Notes under the pieces: model-generated
The model's input: only the letters and a program-made list of their open reading frames with translations
Databases searched by the model: none
What the model was told of the DNA's origin: nothing
Origin: Ensifer sp. IC3342
GTDB taxonomy: Bacteria > Pseudomonadota > Alphaproteobacteria > Rhizobiales > Rhizobiaceae
NCBI RefSeq assembly: GCF_020193655.1
Contig: NZ_JADYVE010000017.1
Location: forward strand, 1-64,000
Length of the DNA: 64,000 bases
Direction of reading: 5' to 3'
Position numbers and translations under genes: made by a program
In this document: positions 1 to 8,987 of the stretch, in pieces
Layout of the letters: every line of letters starts with the position of its first letter
How positions within the stretch are numbered: position 1 is the first letter of the stretch

Positions 1-84
1 ACAAACGCCCCTCAATGGCGTGTGCAACACCGGAGTTTGACCTGGCCAACCGGAAACGCCTGCAAGCGAAGGGACTCGCCCCAC

Positions 85-204
85 TCACTCACCCAGCTTC
101 AGTGCCGAAACCGCACTCTTTGGAACTTCTAGCCCGCGCCCGGGGAGCTTAGCGCGACGAGATTTCTCGCGCTGGCGTTCGGTCAGGATTTTGCGCCGTG
201 GCAT
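85..204 (-). pseudogene. Tn3-family transposase N-terminal remnant
   Basis: A 39-residue reading frame starts MPRRKILTERQR, which resembles the first residues of Tn3-family TnpA transposases (MPRR.ILT..QR), and then runs to a stop with no transposase-like continuation. A broken resolvase lies divergently next to it, the arrangement of tnpA and tnpR in many Tn3 elements, which supports the call. The rest of tnpA is absent. The similarity is short, so this is an inference from the start motif and the neighbour. Confidence 0.4.
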
Positions 205-369
205 GCAGATATTGTTTGGACAACAATCGCCCCCTGCAAATTAAGGTCTTTCCGCCATCTACTGCCGCGTTTCGACTGCCGACCAATCTTGCGAACGGCA
301 GGAGCGTGACCTGCCGGCATTTGCATCCGTGCCGGCTAGGTGGCGACGTTCAAGGGACAGGGTCCGGCA

Positions 370-720
370 CAAAACTCGATCGCGCCGTGCGCAGGAAGTT
401 ATGGCTCTTGCTCAATCTCCACAGATCAACGCGGTCCTCGTCACGGAGCTGTCTCGCGGGGCCGATCGACCGTCGATCTTCTCAACACCCTACGCGAACT
501 GAAAGGATGGAATGTTTCCGCTCGTCGAGGGGCCGACGGCGCCGCGTGGTTTCGGGTCGATCGGGAGGGAAGCCGCGATCGGCGTGTTGGCATGGGCGCA
601 GGCAATCATTGCCTGGCCGGCAGAGATCTTACTTCGGGAGCTGCACATGTACCGACCTGACTTCCACCTTTTTGAGGACGCGAAAGAGGCCATGTTGTTC
701 AAACTCGCCCATAGCGGAGC
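370..720 (+). pseudogene. Broken serine resolvase/invertase remnant
   Basis: Pieces of a Pin/TnpR-type serine recombinase can be read in shifting frames: INAVLVTELSR around 430-465, then GRSTVDLLNTLRELKGWNVS around 460-520. These match the conserved block after the catalytic domain of resolvases, with frame changes between and after them. No intact frame exists, so the gene is dead. With the tnpA start at 85-204 it marks the scar of a Tn3-type transposon at the left of the window. Confidence 0.55.
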
Positions 721-799
721 CTAGTAAGCCATTTCCCGCCCCGCTAACAGGGATTTAATTTTCCACCAATAGGCTGAACGCACCTAAGGGGGAATTTCG

Positions 800-1379
800 A
801 TGAGGTTGATTATTTATCCTCGGATGCTTGTTAGTCTTACTCGTTTTTTGGTCATTCCGTTTAGGACAGCAGCAGCGCGAAGCACAACAAACCGCGCTGG
901 CAGGTCTCGGAGACTTCACACCATCAGTCACCTACACGGGAGTTTACGGCGGCGCTGGGATCGCGCTCGACGCCACGCGAAATAAATTTGCGATACTTAA
1001 CCCGCTGATGGGAACAGAAACGAAGGTGTTCGATTTTGCCGATCTAGTTGCGGTGGAAGTATGCCGCGATGGCAGTTCACTGCAAAAGACCAACAGAGGC
1101 AGTCATGCCGTGGGTGCAGCGGTTGGTGCCGCACTATTGGGACCGGCAGGCTTGCTGCTCGGCGGTCTTACGGGGTCGAAGCGGAACATCGAAAAAATAA
1201 ATAAGTTGTCGCTGAAGGTCTACACGAACGATCTGGTTGCACCTGTACACGAGATTGTCTTCCATGACGTCCGTGGGTCAAAGCCGGAGTCGTTCATCGT
1301 CAAAACCGCCATGGCCGACCTGGACGCATGGCACGGTCGGTTTAAGACGATCCTCCAAAAAACGAACGCTGCGGCTTAA
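800..1379 (+). CDS. Small membrane-anchored protein of unknown function, start region frameshifted
   Basis: The body of the protein reads from about 810 to 1379 and from a TTG at 828 would give 183 residues. It has a hydrophobic N-terminus (LLVLLVFWSF), a central glycine/alanine-rich hydrophobic stretch (AAVGAALLGPAGLLLGGL) and no domain I recognise. A strong ribosome site (AAGGGGG) sits 7 bases before an ATG at 800 in another frame. Removing one base near 810-815 would join that ATG to the membrane segment as MRLII-ILGCLLVLLV. The natural start is therefore probably 800 and the copy carries a one-base frameshift, or a sequence error. Function unknown. Confidence 0.5.
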
Positions 1380-1418
1380 ACAAGTGCATCGCGGTTGAGA
1401 GTGTCGCGCCTGAAAGTC

Positions 1419-1694
1419 TTAACTTTCGGTCACGAACCCGACGAGCGTCTTGTGGAGCACAAACACCTCCGTAAGCGCTTCCGGCTCGTTTAGGATGGCG
1501 AGAAGATTTTCCACGGTGAGATCAGCCAGTGTCACCTCGTAGACTGCCATTGCATCGAGCCGTGTGATCTCACCATCCGCAAGCAGCCCACGCCTATGCT
1601 CCTGTGCCGCCGCAAACGCGCCTTCCTTGCTCTCACTGTAAGCGAGTGTTTCATTTGACCCCGGAACGATCTGAAACCCATAAACCCGCATCAT
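1419..1694 (-). CDS. Small hypothetical protein
   Basis: A 91-residue frame starting MMRVYGFQIVPGSNE, with a compact, mostly polar composition and no membrane segment or domain that I recognise. The start could be either of the two adjacent ATG codons. Its 5' end overlaps the tail of the truncated Crp/Fnr gene on the same strand, suggesting that a deletion brought the two together. Coding looks plausible from length and composition, but no function can be assigned. Confidence 0.45.
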   Translation of the reverse strand: MMRVYGFQIVPGSNETLAYSESKEGAFAAAQEHRRGLLADGEITRLDAMAVYEVTLADLTVENLLAILNEPEALTEVFVLHKTLVGFVTES

Positions 1695-2283
1695 GGCCCT
1701 CCGATTCTCTTGGGCGTAACCGTACTACGGGTATTGCTCGGGCTGGTTCAACTAGCAAAAGTGTGAGTGTGGGATTCGGACAGGGCTCGGGCATGTTCAG
1801 GTACGGAACGAGTTGAGGGGCCGTGAGCAGGCGATCCTCTGCGAGGAGATCCTCGGTCATTTTGCCGCGATGGCAGAGGTGCTCGATGATAGCTTGCGCC
1901 ACCTCGGGGTCTGCCGCGGCGAGCTGACGAAGCTTACGGCTGTCGAGCCGCAAGATGATCGATGCTTCGGCAGCTTCTGCGCTGGCGGTGACGCGATGAC
2001 CGAGAAACATTGCGTTCTCGGCAAACATTTCCCCCTTCGGAAAGACGGCGACATCGGCTTCGCGCCCTTCCTTTCCCAGCCGATAGAGACGGACAAGCCC
2101 CGAAAGCACGAAGAAAACATCGTCGATGCTGTCGCCTTGGCGGAACAGAACATCATGCTCTTCGTGACTGGAAAGCGTTGCACCCTCGAGAATAGCGTCG
2201 ACGGTGGAGTGCGGCAGCCGCTCGAAAAAGCGGGAACGGACGAGGATGGCCCTGTCGCTCGAAGTCAATTGCAAGGTCTTCAT
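1651..2283 (-). pseudogene. Crp/Fnr-family regulator lacking its DNA-binding domain
   Basis: Starting at MKTLQLTSSDRAIL, residues 1-120 form a cyclic-nucleotide/FNR-type sensor domain (for example VLFRQGDSIDDVFFVLSGLVRLYR and FPKGEMFAENAMF), followed by the dimerisation helix (LCHRGKMTEDLLAEDRLLTAPQ). After that point family members continue into a winged helix-turn-helix. Here the sequence changes to unrelated residues (VPYLNMPEPCP...) and ends without a helix-turn-helix, so the protein should not bind DNA. No N-terminal cysteine cluster for an Fe-S centre is seen. A perfect anaerobox lies 56 bases upstream, so it was, and may still be, a FixK target. A longer start at 2307 is possible but less likely. 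Confidence 0.7.
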
Positions 2284-2338
2284 TGCACATGCCCCAATAA
2301 AGATCATATCAAAGTAGCAGTCTAAAGGGTGCGGCTAC

Positions 2339-2352
2339 TTGACCTCGGTCAA
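2339..2352 (-). promoter_or_regulatory. FixK/FNR anaerobox
   Basis: TTGACCTCGGTCAA is a perfect TTGAY-N4-RTCAA dyad, the binding site of FixK/FNR-type regulators. It lies 56 bases upstream of the Crp/Fnr-like ATG on the minus strand and just beyond the 3' end of fixS. The dyad is symmetrical, so the direction is inferred from the gene it precedes. Confidence 0.75.
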
Positions 2353-2375
2353 ACAACTGCAGAGCAGCGCTGCTT

Positions 2376-2525
2376 TCACGGCCTGTCATCGCCATCATCG
2401 AGGACCCGCCAGGATGCACCGTCGAGATCCTCGTATTGCCCGTTCGTGAGCGCCCACAGAAAAGCGGCCAGCCCGAGCCCTCCGAGAATGAGCGCTATTG
2501 GAATGAGGTAGATAAGCGTGTTCAT
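2376..2525 (-). CDS. fixS: FixS, cbb3 oxidase maturation protein
   Basis: A 49-residue protein starting MNTLIYLIPIALILGG, with a single N-terminal membrane segment and a cytoplasmic acidic tail (QYEDLDGASWRVLDD), the size and shape of FixS/CcoS. Its ATG overlaps the fixI stop by four bases (ATGA), so it is translationally coupled and last in the fixGHIS operon. FixS is required to assemble the high-affinity cbb3 terminal oxidase used by bacteroids, probably with the copper ATPase FixI. Confidence 0.88.
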   Translation of the reverse strand: MNTLIYLIPIALILGGLGLAAFLWALTNGQYEDLDGASWRVLDDGDDRP

Positions 2526-4804
2526 GCGGTGGCCCCACTCGAATGCGGGGACGGAGGAAGCATAGCGGCTTCGTCCAGGACAGTGGAAGCGGTGCCCTTC
2601 AGTCTCAGGGCGTTGACGACCACCACGAGCGACGAGGTGGACATCGCGACCGCGGCGACGAGCGGGGTCGCGTAGCCAAGCATGGCGATCGGCACCGCGA
2701 TGATGTTATACCCAATCGCCAGCGCGAAGTTCTGCCGGATCAGGCGGCCAGCGCGCCTCGCCGTTTCAATAGCGAAGGGAACGGCCGATAGTGGTTGATG
2801 GATGAAGACGAAGTCGGCCGCCTGACGACCGACATCGGCGGCAGTGGCCGGTGCCATGGAAACATGTGCCGCACGCAGAGCCGGCGCGTCATTGATGCCA
2901 TCGCCAACCATCAAAACCCGGTGGCCGCCCGCTGCAGCAGCGAGGGCCGCGACCTTCCCGCTTGGAGAGAGCTCGGCACGCCAATTCGCGATCTCTAGCT
3001 TACGGGCAAGTGCCGCCACCACCGGCTCGCGGTCGCCGGAGAGAATTCCGGTTGAAAGACCCAAGCGGCCAAGGGTCTTAATCGATTCATGAGCCGCCGG
3101 TCGCAGCCGGTCTTCGAAACGGAGGCAGGCAAGCTCCTGATAATCAAGCGACAGGATTGCCTCCGATTGCGCGCTTTCAGAGCCCAGCTCTGCCACCGCA
3201 AAATCGCGGCTCCCGAGCCGATAGACGCCATTCTCGGTTTTCGCCTCGATGCCAGCCCCGGGGATTTCCCTGATGTCGCCCGTAAGCGGTGGGACTGCCC
3301 CAGCCGCATCCTGGATGGCCTTTGCCATCGGGTGCCTTGAGTGCACGGCAAGCGCAGCCGCCATGGCGAACGCATCGGGCGCAATTTCCGCCGCATTCAT
3401 GAGTCGCGGCCTGCCGACCGTCAGCGTTCCGGTCTTGTCGAGCAGCACCGTATCGATTTCGGCGAGCCGCTCCATGGCAGAGCCGTCCTTGACCATGACG
3501 CCGCCCTGAAAGAGCCGTCCGGCGGCAACGACTTGGACCACCGGTACGGCCAGGCCGAGCGCGCAGGGGCAGGTGATGATGAGTACCGCCACGGCGATCA
3601 GCATCGCATGGCGGACGTCGCCTTCCACCAGCATCCAGCCGACGAAGGTCAGAAGGGCAAGCAAATGGATGGCCGGCGAATAATACCGTGCGGCACGGTC
3701 GGCAATTCGGCGATAGCGGGCTCGCCCACCTTCAGCCGCCTCCATCAGTCCGATAATTTCGGCCAGGAAGGAATTGCGCGCGCTCGCCGTCGCCTCGAGC
3801 ACAAGCGGGCCGGTGAGGTTGAGCGTGCCGCCCTCGATGGCATCGCCGGCGCGGATCGAGATCGGCGCGCTCTCCCCGTTAACAACCGAGCGGTCCAGAT
3901 CACTGGTGCCCGAAACCACGAGTGCGTCGACCGGTATTCGCTCGCCGGCAGCGATCATCAGACGCTCGCCAGGCTCGATCTCGCTTGTGGCGCGATATTC
4001 CCGCGAACCGTCGGGATTAAGGACCGTCGCGCCACGGGGCGACAGCCGCGCGAGGCTGCTGATCGCGGAACGGGCGCGGCCGCGCATCATGTGGTCGAGC
4101 GTCCGACCAATAAGCAGGAAGAACAGAAGGGTGACGGACGCGTCGAACCAGGCATGCTCTCCATGGTCGATCGTCTCGTAGAGCGACATGCCATAGGAGA
4201 GTGTGACGGCAAGCGCGATTGGCACATCCATGTTGGTCCGCCCGTGGCGCAGCGCATTCCAGGCCGACTGATAGAAGAAGCGGCCCGCATAGATCAGCGT
4301 CGGCCCTGCGATCATAGCCGAAATCCAATGAAAGAGGTCGCGTGTTGCCGCGTCCGCGCCCGACCAGACGGACACGGAAAGCAGCATGATATTGGCCGCT
4401 GCAAAGCCCGAAACGGCGACCGCACGGATCAACCGCGTAAGGAGGGCATCGCCTTCGTCCTCGCCAGGCGTAAAGAGATGCGCCTCGTAGCCGCGCTCGC
4501 CAATGGCGCGCACGAGTTCTCGAGGATCGCTGCGCTTGCCCTCAACTTCCTCCTTCCAGACGATTGAAACGCGCCGCGAGGAGAGATTGACCCGCGCCCG
4601 TTCGACTTCGGGTCTCGCCCGCAACGCCGTCTCGAGCGTTGTGATGCATGCGCCGCAGTGAACGCCCGGCACGCTGAGATCCGTCTGGCGCAACCCGTTC
4701 CCAAGCGCCCGGCTTGCGAGCCACAGCTCCTCGGAAGAGGGCAGCCCCCGTTCCGCCGTGTCTGCAATAACGGTCGTGCCGACCGCCGTGGCACAGCAGC
4801 TCAT
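2522..4804 (-). CDS. fixI: FixI, P1B-type copper-transporting ATPase
   Basis: A 760-residue P-type ATPase. It has an N-terminal metal-binding domain with GVHCGAC (Cys50 and Cys53), a TGE-type actuator loop (VVNGESAP), the intramembrane CPC motif (ITCPCALG), the phosphorylation site DKTGT and the hinge GDGINDAPAL. In the FixI/CcoI family this pump exports copper for insertion into the cbb3 oxidase. The start at MSCCATAVG overlaps the fixH stop by four bases, and fixS overlaps its own stop, so fixG-H-I-S form one tightly packed operon. No damage is seen. Confidence 0.93.
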   Translation of the reverse strand: MSCCATAVGTTVIADTAERGLPSSEELWLASRALGNGLRQTDLSVPGVHCGACITTLETALRARPEVERARVNLSSRRVSIVWKEEVEGKRSDPRELVRAIGERGYEAHLFTPGEDEGDALLTRLIRAVAVSGFAAANIMLLSVSVWSGADAATRDLFHWISAMIAGPTLIYAGRFFYQSAWNALRHGRTNMDVPIALAVTLSYGMSLYETIDHGEHAWFDASVTLLFFLLIGRTLDHMMRGRARSAISSLARLSPRGATVLNPDGSREYRATSEIEPGERLMIAAGERIPVDALVVSGTSDLDRSVVNGESAPISIRAGDAIEGGTLNLTGPLVLEATASARNSFLAEIIGLMEAAEGGRARYRRIADRAARYYSPAIHLLALLTFVGWMLVEGDVRHAMLIAVAVLIITCPCALGLAVPVVQVVAAGRLFQGGVMVKDGSAMERLAEIDTVLLDKTGTLTVGRPRLMNAAEIAPDAFAMAAALAVHSRHPMAKAIQDAAGAVPPLTGDIREIPGAGIEAKTENGVYRLGSRDFAVAELGSESAQSEAILSLDYQELACLRFEDRLRPAAHESIKTLGRLGLSTGILSGDREPVVAALARKLEIANWRAELSPSGKVAALAAAAGGHRVLMVGDGINDAPALRAAHVSMAPATAADVGRQAADFVFIHQPLSAVPFAIETARRAGRLIRQNFALAIGYNIIAVPIAMLGYATPLVAAVAMSTSSLVVVVNALRLKGTASTVLDEAAMLPPSPHSSGATA

Positions 4805-5292
4805 TGGCCCTCTCCCGGTGCGATAAAACGAATGGCCTGACGGTAGACAAGCGCTCCGCCGGCCTTGGACGTCACGTCCGCGATCCACTGCCCCGGTTTG
4901 AGCGCCTGCGTCGAAACGAACACACCCTCACCATCGCGAACGAGCTCGACGCGAACATCCTCATGCGCCTCGACGGGCCGTTTGAGCACTGCGACAACTC
5001 GATCGACCGCCCGCTCCGGCTCGCCTTTGCGGGTCAACACGTAACGGAGGCCGTTCTCGGCCGTGAGTTCGCCCTTAATGCCCCTTGCCGCAAGGGCGCG
5101 TGTCTCGGCCAGCTTGCCATTAAACTGCTGGCTGGCGACGTAGGCGTTCTCGACGACGAGGCCGCTCCAGCTTCGGCTGGCATTCCAGGCCATGACGCAG
5201 TTTACGGAGATGATGGTGCCGAAGAACAGCGCCATCACCGCCACCATATGCCATCCGGTAAAACGACGCGGTTCACTGCGTTGGCTGATCAT
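4801..5292 (-). CDS. fixH: FixH, cbb3 oxidase assembly protein
   Basis: A 163-residue protein with one N-terminal membrane anchor (about residues 15-38, MVAVMALFFGTIISVN) and a periplasmic domain, matching FixH/CcoH in size and in position between fixG and fixI. FixH takes part in assembly of the cbb3 oxidase together with FixI and FixG. Its end overlaps the start of fixI by four bases and it begins 6 bases after the fixG stop. Confidence 0.88.
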   Translation of the reverse strand: MISQRSEPRRFTGWHMVAVMALFFGTIISVNCVMAWNASRSWSGLVVENAYVASQQFNGKLAETRALAARGIKGELTAENGLRYVLTRKGEPERAVDRVVAVLKRPVEAHEDVRVELVRDGEGVFVSTQALKPGQWIADVTSKAGGALVYRQAIRFIAPGEGQ

Positions 5293-5298
5293 AGCGGC

Positions 5299-6873
5299 TC
5301 ACCTTGCTGTTTTCGGTTGATTGAAATTCGCGCGGTAGACATCCCGCTCGTGGCTGGAAGGGTCTTCGGCTCTGAAAGAGAAGCCTTCCTCGGCCTCTGG
5401 AAGCTTTGCTTTCGGCACGGTGACGAACACCTTGAGGGACGTGACCTTGTCCGGATCGACGCCAACTGAAAAGCTGCGGCCGTCGCCCTGCGCCTGGCCC
5501 GCAATCCGCATCTGCGCTGACGGAATCCCTTCGAGGGTGAGCGTGATGCGCCGCTGCTCGGGGATCATGTTGAGCAGCTTGATCATGTAGCCGTTGCGGA
5601 CGGACCCGTCGGACTCGACGACATATTGCGGGTTGCGGTCATGCAGCACGTTCAGTTCAAGCCTGTCGCGTGAGACGAGCGCGTAGAGCATGCCGAGGCC
5701 AACGAGCACCCAGACGCCGAAATAGACAAGGACACGCGGGCGGAAGATGATCCGCCAATCGAAGTGCCTGATGCTGTCAACGAAGGCGCCGTTGGCGCCG
5801 CGCACGCGCCGGGGGTCGATCGCAGTCGCACCGCCGTCAGTGGCAAGAGCCATGTTGGCGGCATAGTCGCTGAGCGTCGCATAGGAGATCAAACCGCGTT
5901 CGCGGCCGAGCTTGTCCATGACGCCGTCACAGGCATCGATGCAGAGCGCGCAGGTGATGCATTCGAGCTGCTGGCCGTCACGGATGTCGATCCCCATGGG
6001 ACAGACAGCGACGCAGGCATTGCAGTCGACACAATCGCCGACCACCTCGCCGGCTGCGGCCGCCTTCTTGGCATGACGCGAGCGCGTTTCTCCGCGCCAG
6101 TCGTTATAGGTTACGACGAGGGAGTTCTCATCCAGCATCGCTGCCTGGATGCGCGGCCAGGGACACATATAGGTGCAGACCTGCTCACGCATGAGCCCGC
6201 CGAAAACATAGGTGGTGGCGGTGAGGATCGCCACGGTCATGTAGGCCACCGGCGGAGCTTGAAGAGCGACGAAGCTCTTCAGGAGCGTGGGAGCGTCGGC
6301 GAAGTAAAATATCCAGGCACCGCCCGTAGCAGCGCCGATCATCAGCCAGATCGCATGCTTGGCGACGCGCTTGCGTATCTTGTCGAGCGTCCAGCGTCCG
6401 GCGTCGAGACGCATGCGGGCATTGCGGTCGCCCTCGATGAAGCGCTCGATCACTAGGAATAGATCGACCCAGACGGTTTGCGGACAGGCATAGCCGCACC
6501 AGGCGCGGCCGACGGCCGAGGTCACCAGGAACAGGCCGAAGCCCGCCATGACCAGAAGGCCGGCGACGAAGAAGAATTCCTGTGGCCATATCTCGATGAA
6601 GAAGAAGTAAAACCGCCGTGCCCCCAGATCGATGAGGACCGCCTGGTCCGGCGCATGCGCGCCGCGATCCCAGCGGATCCAGGGCGTCAAATAGTAGATG
6701 CCGAGCGTCACCAGCATGACCAGCCACTTGAACCGGCGAAAACGGCCCTCGGCCCGCTTTGGGAAAATCTTGCGGCGCTTCTCGTAAAGCGGCCTGCGGT
6801 GCCGCGCGGCATTAACCGGCTCGGCTTCGAGCCGCTCGACGGAGCCAGCTTTGGAGGCGGGCTGGTGAAGCAT
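5299..6873 (-). CDS. fixG: FixG, polyferredoxin-type cbb3 assembly protein
   Basis: About 524 residues starting MLHQPASKAG. It has several membrane segments (for example WLVMLVTLGIYYL, FFFVAGLLVMAGFGLFLV), a membrane CxxxxCP segment (GYACPQTVWVD) and two ferredoxin-like 4Fe-4S motifs (CVDCNACVAVCP and CITCALCIDACD). A C-terminal periplasmic domain follows. This is the FixG/CcoG architecture, an Fe-S protein associated with copper handling in cbb3 oxidase biogenesis. It is first in fixGHIS, with an anaerobox 164 bases upstream. An alternative TTG start lies six codons earlier. Confidence 0.92.
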   Translation of the reverse strand: MLHQPASKAGSVERLEAEPVNAARHRRPLYEKRRKIFPKRAEGRFRRFKWLVMLVTLGIYYLTPWIRWDRGAHAPDQAVLIDLGARRFYFFFIEIWPQEFFFVAGLLVMAGFGLFLVTSAVGRAWCGYACPQTVWVDLFLVIERFIEGDRNARMRLDAGRWTLDKIRKRVAKHAIWLMIGAATGGAWIFYFADAPTLLKSFVALQAPPVAYMTVAILTATTYVFGGLMREQVCTYMCPWPRIQAAMLDENSLVVTYNDWRGETRSRHAKKAAAAGEVVGDCVDCNACVAVCPMGIDIRDGQQLECITCALCIDACDGVMDKLGRERGLISYATLSDYAANMALATDGGATAIDPRRVRGANGAFVDSIRHFDWRIIFRPRVLVYFGVWVLVGLGMLYALVSRDRLELNVLHDRNPQYVVESDGSVRNGYMIKLLNMIPEQRRITLTLEGIPSAQMRIAGQAQGDGRSFSVGVDPDKVTSLKVFVTVPKAKLPEAEEGFSFRAEDPSSHERDVYRANFNQPKTAR

Positions 6874-7036
6874 TTGGATAGTCCCTACCAATGCATGTCG
6901 CCCAAAAGTGTGCAGCGGTTTTGGGACAACGACATGCGCAAAAACACGGACCTAACGTGCGTCGCATACATTCGATTGGGCGCGACGCGCTTTAGATCGT
7001 CAGACCAGCTTTTGCGCCACGTGCCGGCTCTGCGCC

Positions 7037-7050
7037 TTGATCTGCGTCAA
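7037..7050 (-). promoter_or_regulatory. FixK/FNR anaerobox upstream of fixG
   Basis: TTGATCTGCGTCAA fits TTGAY-N4-RTCAA exactly. It lies between the fixP stop and fixG, 164 bases before the fixG start, and should allow FixK activation of fixGHIS independently of the upstream fixNOQP promoter. Confidence 0.75.
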
Positions 7051-7235
7051 GTTTGCGTCGGAGTGCTGCCCATGCGCAGCGGGCGTCGCCGGGATTATTC
7101 CGCCGTGGCCGGGATGTCTTACTCGCCGGCCGGCGCTTGAGACGGATTTGGGATTGGATCGGAGCCGGTGCGCGGCGCAGCTCGCGTTGCTGTGGCGGCC
7201 ACATCGCGTTTGAGCCGCCAGCGTGCGCGTACTCG

Positions 7236-8105
7236 CTACTCGCCGCCGCCGAGCGAATGGACGAAGACCGCAAGCTCTTTTACCACCGGATCACCGATGC
7301 GCTGCAGCCAGGCCGGCATGACGCCATGCTTCGGCGACCGCATCTGGTCGAGGATCGCCTGCTCGCCCTCACCCTTGAGCCAGATCGCGTCGGCAAGATT
7401 GGGCGCGCCGAATTCGCGGCTGCCCTTCGCGTCCGCACCATGGCAAGAGGCGCAATTGTCGGCGAAGAGCTGCTTGCCAGGTTCCACCAGCGCCGGGCTG
7501 GAGGGTGTTCCGGTGAGGCTTACGACATAGGCAGCGGTCGCGCGGAGCTCCTCGGGCGCCAGCATGTCGGCAAAGGCAGGCATTTCCGACACCCTTGTCT
7601 CCCCGTCACCTTGGTGACGGACGCCATGCGCGATCGTCTGGTAGATCTCCTCGGGCTTGCCGCCCCAAAGCCACTCGTCGTCATTCAGGTTCGGGAAGCC
7701 CTTGCCACCGGCCGCGCCTGAGCCGTGGCATTGCGCACAGTTCACTTTGAAGACGGACGCGCCGGCCGCAATGGCGAACTGCCTCAGTTCCGGATCCGCC
7801 ATGATGTCCTCGACCGTGCTCGCGGCGATGCGTTCAAGGTTGCCGGCCTGCGCGGCCTTCGCATTGGCCAGTTCCGCACTGACCTCCGCCCGGCTCGAAT
7901 AGCCGAGCACGCCCTTGGTCGCCTCCGTCAGCATCGGCCATGAGGGATAGGCGACCGCATATCCGATCGCCCAGATGATCGTCGCATAGAAGCTATAGAC
8001 CCACCAGCGCGGCATCGGATTGTTGAGCTCGCGGATGCCGTCCCATTCGTGCCCGGTGGTTTCTACGCCGCTGACCTCGTCGACGTGCTTATGCTTGTCC
8101 GCCAT
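7236..8105 (-). CDS. fixP: FixP, dihaem c-type cytochrome subunit of cbb3 oxidase
   Basis: A 289-residue membrane-anchored cytochrome with one N-terminal helix (about residues 35-55, WVYSFYATIIWAIGYAVAY) and two c-type haem sites, CAQCH at 123-127 and CASCH at 218-222. This is the FixP/CcoP subunit that passes electrons from the bc1 complex towards FixO and FixN. It follows fixQ by three bases. The gene looks intact, but its partner fixO is broken and fixN is absent here, so it can only work with subunits from another copy. Confidence 0.93.
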   Translation of the reverse strand: MADKHKHVDEVSGVETTGHEWDGIRELNNPMPRWWVYSFYATIIWAIGYAVAYPSWPMLTEATKGVLGYSSRAEVSAELANAKAAQAGNLERIAASTVEDIMADPELRQFAIAAGASVFKVNCAQCHGSGAAGGKGFPNLNDDEWLWGGKPEEIYQTIAHGVRHQGDGETRVSEMPAFADMLAPEELRATAAYVVSLTGTPSSPALVEPGKQLFADNCASCHGADAKGSREFGAPNLADAIWLKGEGEQAILDQMRSPKHGVMPAWLQRIGDPVVKELAVFVHSLGGGE

Positions 8106-8108
8106 GGA

Positions 8109-8261
8109 TCAGTCCTCCTTCAGCGGGATGGCAGAGGCCTGAGCGGCAGCCTTCTTGGCGCCGGGCCGGAAGATGAAAAGGACGACGCCGAGGAAGAACA
8201 ACGTCATGGCGAGCAGTCCCCAGCTATCGGCGAAATGGCGCATAGCCGTGTAGGTTTCCAT
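8109..8261 (-). CDS. fixQ: FixQ, small cbb3 oxidase subunit
   Basis: A 50-residue protein, METYTAMRHFADSWG then a single membrane helix (LLAMTLFFLGVVLFIF) and a short basic tail. Length, sequence character and position between fixO and fixP identify FixQ/CcoQ, which stabilises the oxidase. The start is set by the ATG at 8261 and the stop is three bases before fixP. Confidence 0.88.
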   Translation of the reverse strand: METYTAMRHFADSWGLLAMTLFFLGVVLFIFRPGAKKAAAQASAIPLKED

Positions 8262-8272
8262 CTGCGTTCCCC

Positions 8273-8888
8273 TCAGCGGTAGCCCGTGGTGTCGTCATAG
8301 GTGGAGAAGTCGACGAGCGTGCCCAACATCTGCAGATAGGCGACGAGCGCGTCCTCCTCCGTCAGTCTTTGCGGATCGCCGTCGAAGTCGCCGAGCTTGG
8401 CCTTGGGATAGCGTGCCTCGACGCCGGAACTGTCGGCATTCGGATCGGCCTGGGCCTTGAGGTCGGCAGCCGCCTTGTCGATCATCTCGTCCGTGTAGGG
8501 AACGCCGACCGCCCTGTTCGCCTTGAGGTTCATGGCAACATTCTTCACCTCTAGCGGCGTTTTCTTGAGGAAGGCATAGCTCGGCATCACCGATTCCGGC
8601 ACGACCGAGCGCGGCTCGATCATGTGCTGGACGTGCCATTCGTTGGAGTAGCGGTCGCCGACGCGGGCGAGGTCCGGCCCCGTGCGTTTCGACCCCCATT
8701 GGGGGATGATCGTACATCGACTCCGCCGCCAGCGAATAGTGGCCGTAGCGTTCGACTTCGTCGCGGAACGGGCGGATCATCTGGCTGTGACAGACGTAAC
8801 AGCCTTCGCGGATGTAGATGTCGCGGCCTGCAAGCTCCAGCGGCGAATAGGGCCGCATGCCCTCGACCTTCTCGACTGTGTGTTTCAT
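8273..8888 (-). pseudogene. fixO: fixO, 5'-truncated and frameshifted
   Basis: Two frames together encode most of the monohaem cytochrome FixO. The first has [20 protein letters not shown] and the haem site CYVCH, up to AAESMYDHP. The second continues from [18 protein letters not shown] to the normal C-terminus. Between them, around 8690-8700, two bases are missing relative to the expected [15 protein letters not shown], which shifts the frame. The usual N-terminal membrane anchor of about 35 residues is also gone: upstream of [10 protein letters not shown] the sequence is unrelated. No fixN precedes it. The gene therefore cannot make a normal FixO. Confidence 0.88.
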
Positions 8889-8987
8889 GCTTGGACCCCC
8901 AACTCTTTTCTCATCGCTGACCGGCGCACGCCTGGACGCAAGCCGCCGAAGTCTTCTGAGAATTGCCAGAGCTGGGTCTTCGGTACC

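Noticed and set aside
4804-5469. Long plus-strand frames opposite fixH, fixI, fixL and shc
   Set aside because: They are long only because the real genes on the other strand are G+C-rich; they lack family motifs and ribosome sites.
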